A DNA stretch of 64,000 nt, from assembly GCF_030540825.1 (NCBI RefSeq), contig NZ_JAUOEO010000001.1:717001-781000 (forward strand), in the 5' to 3' direction. Every line of letters begins with the position of its first letter. Position 1 is the stretch's first letter. The notes under the pieces were generated by a model, which was not told the DNA's origin, made no database searches, and saw only the letters and a program-made list of their open reading frames with translations. A program made the position numbers and the translations under genes. The stretch is from Flavivirga spongiicola. GTDB taxonomy: Bacteria; Bacteroidota; Bacteroidia; Flavobacteriales; Flavobacteriaceae. This document shows, piece by piece, positions 1-9,199 of this stretch.

Positions 1-1227
1 GTCTTTTTCTTTTCCATAACGAACAACTTCTTCTAAATCATAATCAGGATAGGGAGTTACAAAATCGAATACCCCTTCCCTATCTTCAAAACCAATCCAA
101 TGCTCCCAACCTGTGTTCCAACCTTCAACCAAAACACCTTTTATGTTATTTTTAGAAGAGAAATCTATAAAACGCTTTACATTTTCGGTAGTTGCTCCAT
201 GATTACCATGTGCTTTTCCAGTATCTACCCATGTACCGCTTTCATCTTGAGTCATTCCATAATCCCAGGATGATTTTCCTAAGTGCATTTCCCACCAAAC
301 ACCTGTATATTTCATTGGCGTAAACCATGAGATATCGTCTAATTTATTAGGTTCATTCAGGTTTACTATTAAATTAGATTCAATTAAATCGGGTGCATTA
401 TTAGTAATTTGAATACTTCGCCAGGGTGTATGAAAAGGAAGTGTTCGCTTTACTTTGTGATTAGTATTTCTTGATCCTACCAAGTTACTAATCATAGATA
501 AATTTTCTTTATCAATTTTTAAAGTCATTCCAGAATAATCGACCAGCGATGCTTCATGAAAACTAAGATGAATACCATCTTTACCTACCATGGTTACCGG
601 TGTATTGACTGCATTTTCCGGAATATGAGTTTGCCCTAAACTAGGGTGATTCCGCTTGCTTAAAGCGTTAATTTCTGAAAACTTGGTGGTACTATATAAA
701 TGCTCATAAATATCCCAGTCTCCGGGAATCCAAAACGTTTTATAATCCTCTGTTAAATTAAACTCAGTAAGTTCTTCGGCTATTAGAGCTTCTGTAAAAT
801 TCTCTTGTTCCGGTAGTTCATATCTAAAACCTAATCCATCATCATATAATTTAAATACAAGATTTAGTTTTCTATTTGAAGCCGTAACTTCCTCCAACTC
901 TACCTTTAGTTCGTTATAATTATTAACAACATCCAATTGCTCTCCCCATGGCATTTGCCAGGTTTCATTGAATGTATCTGTTCTACTATTTATAATTTTA
1001 AGATTAGTTTTTAAAGCTGATGTGTTAGTGAACTGAAACCCTAAATAAGAGGTATCAATAATTGTTTTGCTATTAAACTGTACTAAGTAATATGGGCTTC
1101 CTTCTGTGTTTAGTCCAAATTGTAATTGAATATTTGAATTGGGTGATTTTACTTCTAAATTTTTTTTATCAATTGCATGACATGACATTAACACAATTGA
1201 AAGTAATAATAGGGCTATTTTTTTCAT
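1..1227 (-). CDS. GH97 family alpha-glucosidase (SusB-like), partial
   Basis: My own translation of the minus strand from the ATG at 1227 gives 409 residues that run off the window start, so the C-terminal part is missing. It opens with a lipoprotein signal peptide ending in a lipobox Cys at residue 16. The N-terminal beta-sandwich region and the start of the barrel, with GVWWEMHLGKSSWDYG and a later EGWNTGWEHW stretch, are what I recognise as GH97, the SusB family. Family members release glucose from alpha-glucan oligomers in the periplasm or at the outer membrane. The catalytic glutamates lie further downstream and cannot be checked. The start is 2 bp past the stop of the upstream GH13, so it is the distal gene seen of the same operon. 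GH97 also includes inverting and retaining alpha-galactosidase members; the starch context favours alpha-glucosidase. Confidence 0.88.
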   Translation of the reverse strand, partial: MKKIALLLLSIVLMSCHAIDKKNLEVKSPNSNIQLQFGLNTEGSPYYLVQFNSKTIIDTSYLGFQFTNTSALKTNLKIINSRTDTFNETWQMPWGEQLDVVNNYNELKVELEEVTASNRKLNLVFKLYDDGLGFRYELPEQENFTEALIAEELTEFNLTEDYKTFWIPGDWDIYEHLYSTTKFSEINALSKRNHPSLGQTHIPENAVNTPVTMVGKDGIHLSFHEASLVDYSGMTLKIDKENLSMISNLVGSRNTNHKVKRTLPFHTPWRSIQITNNAPDLIESNLIVNLNEPNKLDDISWFTPMKYTGVWWEMHLGKSSWDYGMTQDESGTWVDTGKAHGNHGATTENVKRFIDFSSKNNIKGVLVEGWNTGWEHWIGFEDREGVFDFVTPYPDYDLEEVVRYGKEKD

Positions 1228-1229
1228 GA

Positions 1230-2888
1230 TTATTTCTTTTCCAATAAAACGATATTAAATTCTGAATCTATGATTACTTTGCCATTTTTAACTACTATAT
1301 TCTGATTTGAATATGCATCGTGGAGGGCATCATCATTATTAAACAATTTTGATACATCTAGTATTTTTTCTCCTATTGGCAAATCTAAGCCTACAACAAC
1401 AAGGTCTTTATAGTCGTTTTTTGAAAAACTTCTATAAAACAAATAGGGTTCATGGGTAATCATTTGATGAATACCAGCTCCTACTGCCGGATGATTCGCT
1501 CTAAACTGTCCTAATTTTTGCCAGTGCGATAATATCTTTTTAGTTTTTGCATCGCTTTTTATCGCATTCCAATTCATAAAAGAACGCAAAGTAGCATCCC
1601 CTTCTGTACCTTCAATAATTAAAGAGCGTGCAGACTCATCTCCATAATAAACTTGTGAAGCTCCAGGTGATAGTAATAACTTTGTTGCAGTATCAAAAGG
1701 CTTTTCACGTGATGCATCATAAGGTTTACCATCATCATGTGACGATACATAGTTAAGCGTACCAAAACCTTTTAAATAGGTCGTTAAATAATTTGAATAA
1801 CTTTTAAATAGTGTTTCATAATCTTGTTGAGCAGCATGCCATTTAAATTGAAAATTGATTAAACCTTGAAATGCATTATCAAAATAATTCACTTTTTTAT
1901 CTCCAAAATCAAAGTACTGTCCTGTGCTAATTCCATAATTATAAACTTCTCCTACTAAATAAAAGTTGTTATTATCTAGCACCTTATCAGGATTGCCTTT
2001 TTTCCATTCTGCAAAAGCGTAATCACATTCTGTTTTAAATTCTTGCCACACATAGGCTTCTGTGTGCTTTACCGTATCTGCTCGGTAACCATCAATTCCG
2101 AATTCGGTAATATAATCGGCTAACCATTTTATAATGTAGAATCTAGGTGCTCTGGGATATCCCGTTCGATTAAAAAAATCATTCAATTCTGCTATTTCCT
2201 GTTCATAACGTCCTTCTTTTTTCCATTTCTCTATGAGTTGGTTTGGTAAACTAACAGATTCGTCAGTTTCCGTTTTTATATCCGGAAGATTATCAACAAG
2301 TGTACAAGTAATGGTTGAATCGTATGTTTGGTAGTCACATTTAGGACCTGTTCTAACCCAGTTCTCAGGCCAAACAGGATCTCTATCTGTAACAGGACCT
2401 GTATGATTTATGACAGCATCTAATACAATTCTAATCCCCTTTCTATGTGCGGCTTCAACTAATTCGTGTAAATCTTCCTTAGTTCCAAAATTTGGGTCTA
2501 AAGCGGTCCAATCTCGAGTCCAATACCCGTGAAAACCATAGCTAAGCCCTGTACCTTCATCTGTGCCACCATGAATTTGCTCAACAATGGGTGTCATCCA
2601 AATAGCATTGATCCCTAAATCAGTAAAATAACCTGCTTTAATTTTTTGAGTGACTCCTTTAATATCTCCTCCTTTAAAACCTCTAAGCTTACCTGTTTCT
2701 GCTGTTCTGTTAAAATTAATGTCATTACTAATATCACCATTGTTAAATCTATCTGTTAACAAGAAATATATGTTTGCACCCTCCCAAATAAATGGTGTTT
2801 TAGGTTTAATATGACTCTCTTCTTCTTGTTTTGCTTTACAATTCGAAAGAAATATGGACACTATTATAATAATAATTATTTTTTTCAT
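1230..2888 (-). CDS. GH13 alpha-amylase family lipoprotein
   Basis: A 552-residue GH13 enzyme with a lipobox Cys at residue 17, so it is likely membrane-anchored. An acidic run (EEE) follows the Cys, which may favour surface export. The barrel signatures are intact: DAVINH (region I), GYRADTVKH with nucleophile D271, VGEVYN with acid/base E314, and SSHDD with transition-state stabiliser D385. An N-terminal YFLLTDRFNNGD stretch and a GFKGGDIKG loop are typical of maltogenic or alpha-amylase-like members. A short C-terminal beta domain follows. Expected role is endo- or maltogenic cleavage of alpha-1,4-glucan fragments. It lies 1 bp downstream of the preceding GH13 stop and is co-directional with it, so they are surely co-transcribed. 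Exact specificity (amylase, maltogenic or cyclomaltodextrinase-like) cannot be settled by eye. Confidence 0.92.
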   Translation of the reverse strand: MKKIIIIIIVSIFLSNCKAKQEEESHIKPKTPFIWEGANIYFLLTDRFNNGDISNDINFNRTAETGKLRGFKGGDIKGVTQKIKAGYFTDLGINAIWMTPIVEQIHGGTDEGTGLSYGFHGYWTRDWTALDPNFGTKEDLHELVEAAHRKGIRIVLDAVINHTGPVTDRDPVWPENWVRTGPKCDYQTYDSTITCTLVDNLPDIKTETDESVSLPNQLIEKWKKEGRYEQEIAELNDFFNRTGYPRAPRFYIIKWLADYITEFGIDGYRADTVKHTEAYVWQEFKTECDYAFAEWKKGNPDKVLDNNNFYLVGEVYNYGISTGQYFDFGDKKVNYFDNAFQGLINFQFKWHAAQQDYETLFKSYSNYLTTYLKGFGTLNYVSSHDDGKPYDASREKPFDTATKLLLSPGASQVYYGDESARSLIIEGTEGDATLRSFMNWNAIKSDAKTKKILSHWQKLGQFRANHPAVGAGIHQMITHEPYLFYRSFSKNDYKDLVVVGLDLPIGEKILDVSKLFNNDDALHDAYSNQNIVVKNGKVIIDSEFNIVLLEKK

Positions 2889-2889
2889 A

Positions 2890-4770
2890 CTACTGAATTT
2901 TTAATATGTAAGACCCTAAAGCGTTTAACTTTACATCTATTTTCCCCAAACCATTTTCAACTATTAGTTGAGATGAAAATTCATTATATAAAACATCGAA
3001 AACATTTACATTTCTATTATTTAATTTCCACTCAGATATTATATGACCAGGTATTTCTAATTCAAATTCATAATCATTTTCAGCATCAAAATTTGAAATA
3101 ATAATTAATTTTTCGTCATTACTCCAACGAACAAAAGACAACAGCTTATCGTTGTAGTTTTCGGTTTTTTCTCTATTATATAAATGAATGTCTGCATACT
3201 TTCCAACTAACGCACTACTATTTATTGTAAAGTTTAAAAGCCTTTTATAAAAACCTCGCAGTTGTTTTTCCTCATTTGTTAATTGCCCACCATCAAACTG
3301 TTTATTATTCATCCAGCGTTGATGTGCAGGCACACCAACATAATCAAAAATTGAAGTTCTTGTCGGATCTCCAAAACCAGTTTCTTCAGAGCCATCTTCA
3401 CCAACTTCTTGTCCAAAATAAATCATGGTTGGTGCCGTTGTAGAAGTTGCCGAAACCACCATAGCTGGCTTACCTTTTTTTGCATTTCCAGCAAAATCGG
3501 GACTAGATAACCGTTGTTCGTCATGATTTTCTAGAAAATGTAACATATGATGCTCAATATCTTTTAGGTCTTCAAAAATCGGCGGAATGTTATCTGTTTT
3601 ACCATGGCCTTGAATGACATGTTTTATGGTATCGTATAGCTGAACTTTATCATACAAATAATCCATTTTTCCTTTCTTAATGTAATCTCTATATAGTGAA
3701 GGGTTATAAACTTCAGCTAATAAAAAAGCTTCAGGATTTTTCATCTTTATGGAAGAATTCATAAAACTCCAAAACTCAACAGGTACCATTTCTGCCATAT
3801 CATAACGAAATCCATCGACTCCCTTATCTAACCAATATAAAGCTATATTTCTGAATTTCAGCCAAGAATTAGGTACGGTTTTATCTTTCCAAAATTCAAA
3901 ATGTTTTTCATAATTTTCATCATCGAAACCTTCAGGCAATTCATCAAAATCTTTATTACCAGCAGGTGAAATGCCGTAGTTGACTTTTACCGTTTCATAC
4001 CAATCACCCATATTTGGTTTTGAAGCTCTAGAGCCATTACCAGTCCATTTTGTAGGGTTTTCGACAAATAATCCATCAGCAAGGGAATGCTTCTCACCCC
4101 CTAAAGGCATATATCCATTTTCCCAATCTGGCACCTCAAACACTTCATCTGGGTTATAATAAAAATTATTATTCACATGATAAGTGACCGAAGTATCATC
4201 TTCTTCACCAAAATCTTTAATACCATCTGGTTTTGATATGCTTTTATAGTTTCGAGCCACGTGATTAGGAACAATATCTATAATAACTTTTAAACCTGTT
4301 TCATGAGAACGTTTTATAAGTGCTTGAAATTCCTCTAATCTATTATCTACATGTAATGCCAGGTCAGGATTAACGTTATAATAATCTTTAACGGCATATG
4401 GTGAACCCGCACGTCCTTTTACAACATCTGGATCATCGTTTGATATACCATATTTAGTGTAATCCGTAATAACATCATGATGTGGAACACCAGTATACCA
4501 AATATGGGTCACACCCAGATCTTTAATTTCTTTTAATGCTTTTTCTGTAAAATCATTAAACTTACCCACGCCATTTTCTTCAATAGTGCCCCAGGGCTTA
4601 TTAGCTGCATTTGTGTTCCCAAACAAGCGTGTAAATACTTGATATACCACTTGTTTTTTTTGAACGGCTTCTTTTTCTACAATTAACTTTTGAAACGGTT
4701 TCTTTTCTTTTTTACATCCAACAAACATTCCTAAAAACAATAGAATTAATAAGGCATGTAATTTGTTCAT
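2890..4770 (-). CDS. GH13 alpha-amylase family lipoprotein
   Basis: A 626-residue GH13 enzyme with lipobox Cys19 followed by a basic stretch (KKEKK), suggesting an anchored periplasmic-facing or outer-membrane lipoprotein. Conserved regions are DIVPNH (I), GFRYDMAE with nucleophile D324, LLAEVYN with acid/base E353 and ENHDEQR with D417. It differs clearly from the neighbouring GH13 in its long insertion between region I and the nucleophile and in the FGQEVGEDGSEETG loop. The C-terminus is a beta-sandwich (SNFDAENDYEFELE). Likely an alpha-amylase acting on maltodextrins. It starts 4 bp after the GH31 stop, within the same operon. Two non-identical GH13 lipoproteins side by side suggests division of labour on linear and branched fragments, which is inference. 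Confidence 0.92.
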   Translation of the reverse strand: MNKLHALLILLFLGMFVGCKKEKKPFQKLIVEKEAVQKKQVVYQVFTRLFGNTNAANKPWGTIEENGVGKFNDFTEKALKEIKDLGVTHIWYTGVPHHDVITDYTKYGISNDDPDVVKGRAGSPYAVKDYYNVNPDLALHVDNRLEEFQALIKRSHETGLKVIIDIVPNHVARNYKSISKPDGIKDFGEEDDTSVTYHVNNNFYYNPDEVFEVPDWENGYMPLGGEKHSLADGLFVENPTKWTGNGSRASKPNMGDWYETVKVNYGISPAGNKDFDELPEGFDDENYEKHFEFWKDKTVPNSWLKFRNIALYWLDKGVDGFRYDMAEMVPVEFWSFMNSSIKMKNPEAFLLAEVYNPSLYRDYIKKGKMDYLYDKVQLYDTIKHVIQGHGKTDNIPPIFEDLKDIEHHMLHFLENHDEQRLSSPDFAGNAKKGKPAMVVSATSTTAPTMIYFGQEVGEDGSEETGFGDPTRTSIFDYVGVPAHQRWMNNKQFDGGQLTNEEKQLRGFYKRLLNFTINSSALVGKYADIHLYNREKTENYNDKLLSFVRWSNDEKLIIISNFDAENDYEFELEIPGHIISEWKLNNRNVNVFDVLYNEFSSQLIVENGLGKIDVKLNALGSYILKIQ

Positions 4771-4774
4771 ATTG

Positions 4775-7165
4775 TTACTTTTTAAATTTTATTTTGATCT
4801 CTTTTTCTTCGGATGTCGTCCAAATTACGGGAATATTTAGTGTACTTTCTTTAGAATTCCAACTAAATGGAGCTCGTTTACCATCAACTTTAATAAATCT
4901 TGGCTTATTTTGAATGTTATGAATAATCAACCCAATGTGTTTTGTATTAAATTGATGATTTTTGCCTACTTCTACTTCAAAACCAATTTCTAAATAGTGT
5001 TTTTCAATTTCGGCCTCAAACTCTATAAGTTCGTACATCCCTTTTTCAAAAGCTAACGCTGTTTTTCCATCATCGTTATATAATGCTCTCTTACTTTCCT
5101 TAACTGATGCGTGATGATAATAGTGAATTTCAATGTCTTTCGCATCATATGCTTCTGTATTTTGCATAGATTTCGCCATCGGAATAAAAGCACCTGCCCT
5201 TACAAACGTTGGTATGGCGTTTTCTTTGGTTTTAATCTTTTTTCTTTGACCACCTTCTATTTTTTCATCTGTATAAAAATTGAACCAATTAGACGTTTTA
5301 GGAAAGTAAACCGATTGTTCTTTTTTTCCGGCTTCAAGTATTGGAGATACTAAAAAATCATGCCCCCACAGATAGGTTTCAGAATAATCCTGAAGTGCTT
5401 GATTATTGCTTTCTTCAAAAAACAAAGGACGCATTAGAGGGGTTCCTTTTTGGTTGTTTTGATACACCAAATTGTAATTATAGGGCAATAATTTATAACG
5501 TAATTTAATAGATTGTTTTGCTAATTTTCTTGCTTTATCACTCCTAAAAACAGGTTCACTTGGCACATCTTCTTGAGCGTGTGGTCTATATATAGGTTGG
5601 AATACGCCATATTGTAACCAACGTACATACAATTCATCATCTAGGTTTGCTCCTGCGAAACCACCCAAATCGCTATGCATATAACCTAATCCTTGTATTC
5701 CCATTTGTAATGCTATTTCTGGCTGACTTTGCAGACCTCCCCAAGTTCTGTTAACATCACCCGACCATGGAATAAGTCCATAACGTTGTGAACCTGAATA
5801 ACCGGCACGCATTAAAACAAATGGTCGCCTATTTGGAAAATCACGTTTATAGCCTTCATGAATTAATCGTGCCCAATCGTGACCATAGATATTATGGACT
5901 TCATTGGCGGTTCCTGTTTCATGAATTAATTCCGCAGGGTGCACTTCCGGTTCTCCTAAATCGCCCCATATACCGGCAACTCCTTTGTTTGCTAAACCTT
6001 TATAAATATTCCAAAACCATTGCGCTGCTTTTGGCTTGTAAATATCAATTAAACCTGTATTTCCAAAATAAAAATCATATGTGTACGGATTTCCTAGGGA
6101 GTCTTTGGCTAAGACATCTTTTTTAACAGCTTCATCCCAGCGTTTTGATGTTGTTAAAACAAAAGGTTCTGTAATCGTAATGGTCTTAACACCTTTTCCT
6201 TTTAACCTTGATACCATGCCTTCAAAATCTGGAAATGAATCCCGAAATACTTCAAGGTTTCCCATGGTACCCTGAACCTCTTTCCCAAACCAGTATAAAT
6301 CTAATATAATAGCATCAACAGGTATTTTATAGGCTTCAAATTTCGAAATAGTAGCTTCGGTTTCTTCTTGTGAATGGTATCCAAATCTACTGGAAAAATT
6401 ACCGAGTGTCCAACGAGGCGGCATGGGTTGCTTCCCTGTTAGTTTTGTATAATTATTGATGATATCATACCAACCATCTCCTACAATAACTTGGTACGTT
6501 TTACGTCCAGAAATAGTTTCGTAAGTAAGTGTGTTGTCCTTTTTACTATCCAAGTCTAAAAACCCAATAGGGGCATTATCAAAATGAACCATGTATTTAT
6601 TTGAAGACAATACGATTGGCAAAGTAAAGTTCATCAATTCGCTTCGGGTTTCATAGCCATAGTGGGCTTTGTTATAAAGTTCCAGGCGATTACCTCTACG
6701 GTTCATACCTAAAGCTCTTGCCCCGCCTCCATATAAAACCTCATCTTTTGTAAGGTTAAATTGTATGGTCTCTAAACTATCATTTTTTATATAGCCAGCT
6801 TTTTCTGAAATGAGTGGATTGCCTTTATATGAATAGGCTATTTGAAAGGGTTGCTTTTGTATTTTAACTTCAATACCTTTTGTAAAAAAAACACTTTCAT
6901 TATTAGTAACTACAGGAATTACCTCAACTTTTTGAGGTCTTAATACAACTGCATGAGACGTTCGTTTCACTTCTTCACCTTTAGGGATGAAGGTTGTTTC
7001 TACAATATGATCTGTATAAAACTGAATATCATATTTTCCATCGTTCACAAATATCTCTAAACCATAGTCTGTTTGGTTGATATGTTCAAACTTCCGGTTT
7101 TCATTTTGCGCTAATGATGTCTTAACTAAAACTAAAAATAGTATGATGAGTTTTAAATATTTCAT
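4775..7165 (-). CDS. GH31 family alpha-glucosidase, secreted
   Basis: A 796-residue GH31 protein with a classical signal peptide (cleavage near residue 20, after SLA) and no lipobox, so probably periplasmic. The order is an N-terminal galactose-mutarotase-like beta domain, a TIM barrel (about residues 240-600) and C-terminal beta domains ending in a DUF5110-like region. The nucleophile motif IWGDLGEPE places D402, and WSGDVNRTW places acid/base D470. Family members cleave terminal alpha-glucosyl (or alpha-xylosyl) residues; the starch context suggests release of glucose from oligosaccharides, including alpha-1,6 branches. Its ATG directly abuts the preceding GH13 stop codon with no gap, so translation may be coupled. 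An alpha-1,6-glucosidase or transglucosidase activity is possible. Confidence 0.92.
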   Translation of the reverse strand: MKYLKLIILFLVLVKTSLAQNENRKFEHINQTDYGLEIFVNDGKYDIQFYTDHIVETTFIPKGEEVKRTSHAVVLRPQKVEVIPVVTNNESVFFTKGIEVKIQKQPFQIAYSYKGNPLISEKAGYIKNDSLETIQFNLTKDEVLYGGGARALGMNRRGNRLELYNKAHYGYETRSELMNFTLPIVLSSNKYMVHFDNAPIGFLDLDSKKDNTLTYETISGRKTYQVIVGDGWYDIINNYTKLTGKQPMPPRWTLGNFSSRFGYHSQEETEATISKFEAYKIPVDAIILDLYWFGKEVQGTMGNLEVFRDSFPDFEGMVSRLKGKGVKTITITEPFVLTTSKRWDEAVKKDVLAKDSLGNPYTYDFYFGNTGLIDIYKPKAAQWFWNIYKGLANKGVAGIWGDLGEPEVHPAELIHETGTANEVHNIYGHDWARLIHEGYKRDFPNRRPFVLMRAGYSGSQRYGLIPWSGDVNRTWGGLQSQPEIALQMGIQGLGYMHSDLGGFAGANLDDELYVRWLQYGVFQPIYRPHAQEDVPSEPVFRSDKARKLAKQSIKLRYKLLPYNYNLVYQNNQKGTPLMRPLFFEESNNQALQDYSETYLWGHDFLVSPILEAGKKEQSVYFPKTSNWFNFYTDEKIEGGQRKKIKTKENAIPTFVRAGAFIPMAKSMQNTEAYDAKDIEIHYYHHASVKESKRALYNDDGKTALAFEKGMYELIEFEAEIEKHYLEIGFEVEVGKNHQFNTKHIGLIIHNIQNKPRFIKVDGKRAPFSWNSKESTLNIPVIWTTSEEKEIKIKFKK

Positions 7166-9112
7166 TTATAGTTTAGTAGTTAAAATAATACTTCCTTTTG
7201 TTTTTAGTTCGAGCATATCATTCCAGACAATTGTTTCACCTGTAATGACGTTATTAATAGATTTTCCTGCTAAGCCAACTTCCTCGAATCTAGTTAGATC
7301 TAATTCAATGGGTTGGTCATTTTTATTGATTATATGAACAACTGTTTCCTCTTCCAAAATTCTGAATAGTACGTAAACACCTTTTTCTGGAGCAAAATGA
7401 ATTGTTTTACCCTCATGAATTGCTCTACTGGATTTTCTGAAATTCAAAAGTTTTTTTAGATATAATTGCATCTCTTTTTGAGCTTCTGTTAATCCATTAC
7501 TTGTAAATGCATTAATGGTATCCCCTTCCCAACCACCAGGAAAATCTGTTCGTATTAAACCGTGGTCTCCAGGTTTTTCAAAATCGTCCATTAATATCTC
7601 TGTTCCGTAATATATTTGTGGCGTTCGAGGTAACGTAAGTATATAACTTAAGGCCATTTTTGTATTGATAATATCGCCTTTTAGCTGCGTAAAAATACGG
7701 CTCATATCATGATTGTCTGGAAAAATCATAATATCTTTCGGTGTTGCATAATGAAAATCGTTAGCTAAGCCTTCATATATTTTCACCAACCCTTTATCCC
7801 AAGATTCGGTTTCATTTAAAGCTTCTACTATGGAATTTTGCATGGCAAAATCCATTGACGATTTTAAATTAGACTCGTAACCATCTCTATTATTAGCACC
7901 GTCTTGCCAATACCCAATAAGTAATGGGTTATAACTCCACTCTTCTCCAACAATGCTAAAATTTGGATATTCGTTCATAATAGCTCCTGCCCAATGACTC
8001 ATAAAATCTTTATCGGGATATGGATAAGTATCTTGTCGAATGCCACCCAAGCCCGCAGTTTCTATCCACCAAATACTATTTTGAATGATATACTGTGCCA
8101 TAAATGGATTACGTTGATTTAAATCTGGCATGCCGGATACAAACCATCCATTTGTCATACCTTCTTTATCTTTTTTAGACGCATATAAATCTTGATTAGT
8201 AGTACGCCTGTGATTGGATGTTACGGTCGTTTCATGTGTCCAAGAATTGATATTCTCTTCATAAATATTTTGATAGTTTACCCAATCTTTAAATGGCAAA
8301 TCTTTCATCCACCAATGCTCTAAACCACAATGATTCGCCACTTGATCCATGATTAATTTCATACCTTTCTCAGACATTTTAGACGCCAAAGTTTTATACG
8401 CATCAAGTGTCCCAAAACGCGGATCTATTTCATATAAATCCGTAATAGCATAACCATGATATGAGCCACGTGGCATATCATTGGTTAATAATGGGCATGG
8501 CCAAATAGCTGTAAAACCTAAGTCGTTAATATAATCTAAATGGTCTGTTATACCTTTAATATCACCACCATGTCTTGCATAATCATCGGCTCTATTAATC
8601 GTTTTTTCATTTAAATTTTCAACCGTATCATTTTCTGAATCTCCATTAACAAAACGATCAGGCGTAATTAAGTATATAGCATCAGAACTATCAAACCCAG
8701 CATAATCCTCTGCTGGCTTGTCTCTCGGTTTTAACTCATACGTTTGAACTAAATCTTCAGCATTCTCAAATTTAAAAGTGATATTAAATTTTCCAGCTTT
8801 TGCAGTTTCGGAAATGTCTAAATCAATAAACAAATAGTTCGGACTATCTGCTTTGTTCAACTTTTTTATGGAAACACCAACATAATTAATTTCTGGTATT
8901 GATGCAGAGATATTTGGATGCTTAACAAGTAACTGCAGTTCAGTATTTTCAAAACCTATCCACCAATTAGGAGGCTCAACGCGTTCTATATCAGAGAACT
9001 CTTTAACAGGTTCATGCGTAGAATTAATCTCGACATTTTCGTTGTTTTTTTGTTTACAAGAAACACTTATACACAAAAGACTTAGAATTATTAATTTAAC
9101 TGAAGTTTTCAT
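7166..9112 (-). CDS. Neopullulanase/cyclomaltodextrinase-type GH13 (SusA-like) lipoprotein
   Basis: A 648-residue GH13 lipoprotein (lipobox Cys19). The first 130 residues form the N-terminal beta domain typical of cyclomaltodextrinases (PPNWWIGFENTELQLLV), followed by the barrel opening AIYLITPDRFVNGD. Catalytic residues are D361 in IRQDTYPYP, E390 in VGEEWSYNP and D469 in PDNHDMSR. A cyclomaltodextrinase-type C-terminal domain follows. By analogy with SusA it would cut maltodextrins and cyclodextrins in the periplasm to maltose and maltotriose. Between it and the upstream GH65 gene lies an 87-bp spacer filled by a double-hairpin intergenic repeat, the only sizeable gap among the five glycosidase genes downstream of GH65. 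Transcription may be attenuated or processed there. Confidence 0.93.
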   Translation of the reverse strand: MKTSVKLIILSLLCISVSCKQKNNENVEINSTHEPVKEFSDIERVEPPNWWIGFENTELQLLVKHPNISASIPEINYVGVSIKKLNKADSPNYLFIDLDISETAKAGKFNITFKFENAEDLVQTYELKPRDKPAEDYAGFDSSDAIYLITPDRFVNGDSENDTVENLNEKTINRADDYARHGGDIKGITDHLDYINDLGFTAIWPCPLLTNDMPRGSYHGYAITDLYEIDPRFGTLDAYKTLASKMSEKGMKLIMDQVANHCGLEHWWMKDLPFKDWVNYQNIYEENINSWTHETTVTSNHRRTTNQDLYASKKDKEGMTNGWFVSGMPDLNQRNPFMAQYIIQNSIWWIETAGLGGIRQDTYPYPDKDFMSHWAGAIMNEYPNFSIVGEEWSYNPLLIGYWQDGANNRDGYESNLKSSMDFAMQNSIVEALNETESWDKGLVKIYEGLANDFHYATPKDIMIFPDNHDMSRIFTQLKGDIINTKMALSYILTLPRTPQIYYGTEILMDDFEKPGDHGLIRTDFPGGWEGDTINAFTSNGLTEAQKEMQLYLKKLLNFRKSSRAIHEGKTIHFAPEKGVYVLFRILEEETVVHIINKNDQPIELDLTRFEEVGLAGKSINNVITGETIVWNDMLELKTKGSIILTTKL

Positions 9113-9128
9113 TTCTTATGCTTTTTAG

Positions 9129-9195
9129 ATTCCCGTCTTCACGGGAATGACAATTTCAAACGGAAACTCCGAGGCTAATCCTCGGAGAATTCTTT
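9129..9195. repeat. Double-hairpin intergenic repeat, copy 1
   Basis: Two perfect hairpins fill the spacer between the GH65 and GH13 genes. The first is an 8-bp stem ATTCCCGT/ACGGGAAT with loop CTTC at 9129-9148. The second is CTCCGAGG/CCTCGGAG with loop CTAAT at 9167-9187, followed by AATTCTTTTT. The linking text (GGAATGACAATTTCA, CGGAAACT, AATTCTTTTT) recurs at 24434-24490, and the first hairpin architecture recurs at 61461-61480. This is therefore a dispersed intergenic element rather than a gene-specific terminator. In the operon orientation (minus) it could still act as an mRNA processing or stabilising structure. Confidence 0.75.
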
Positions 9196-9199
9196 TTAA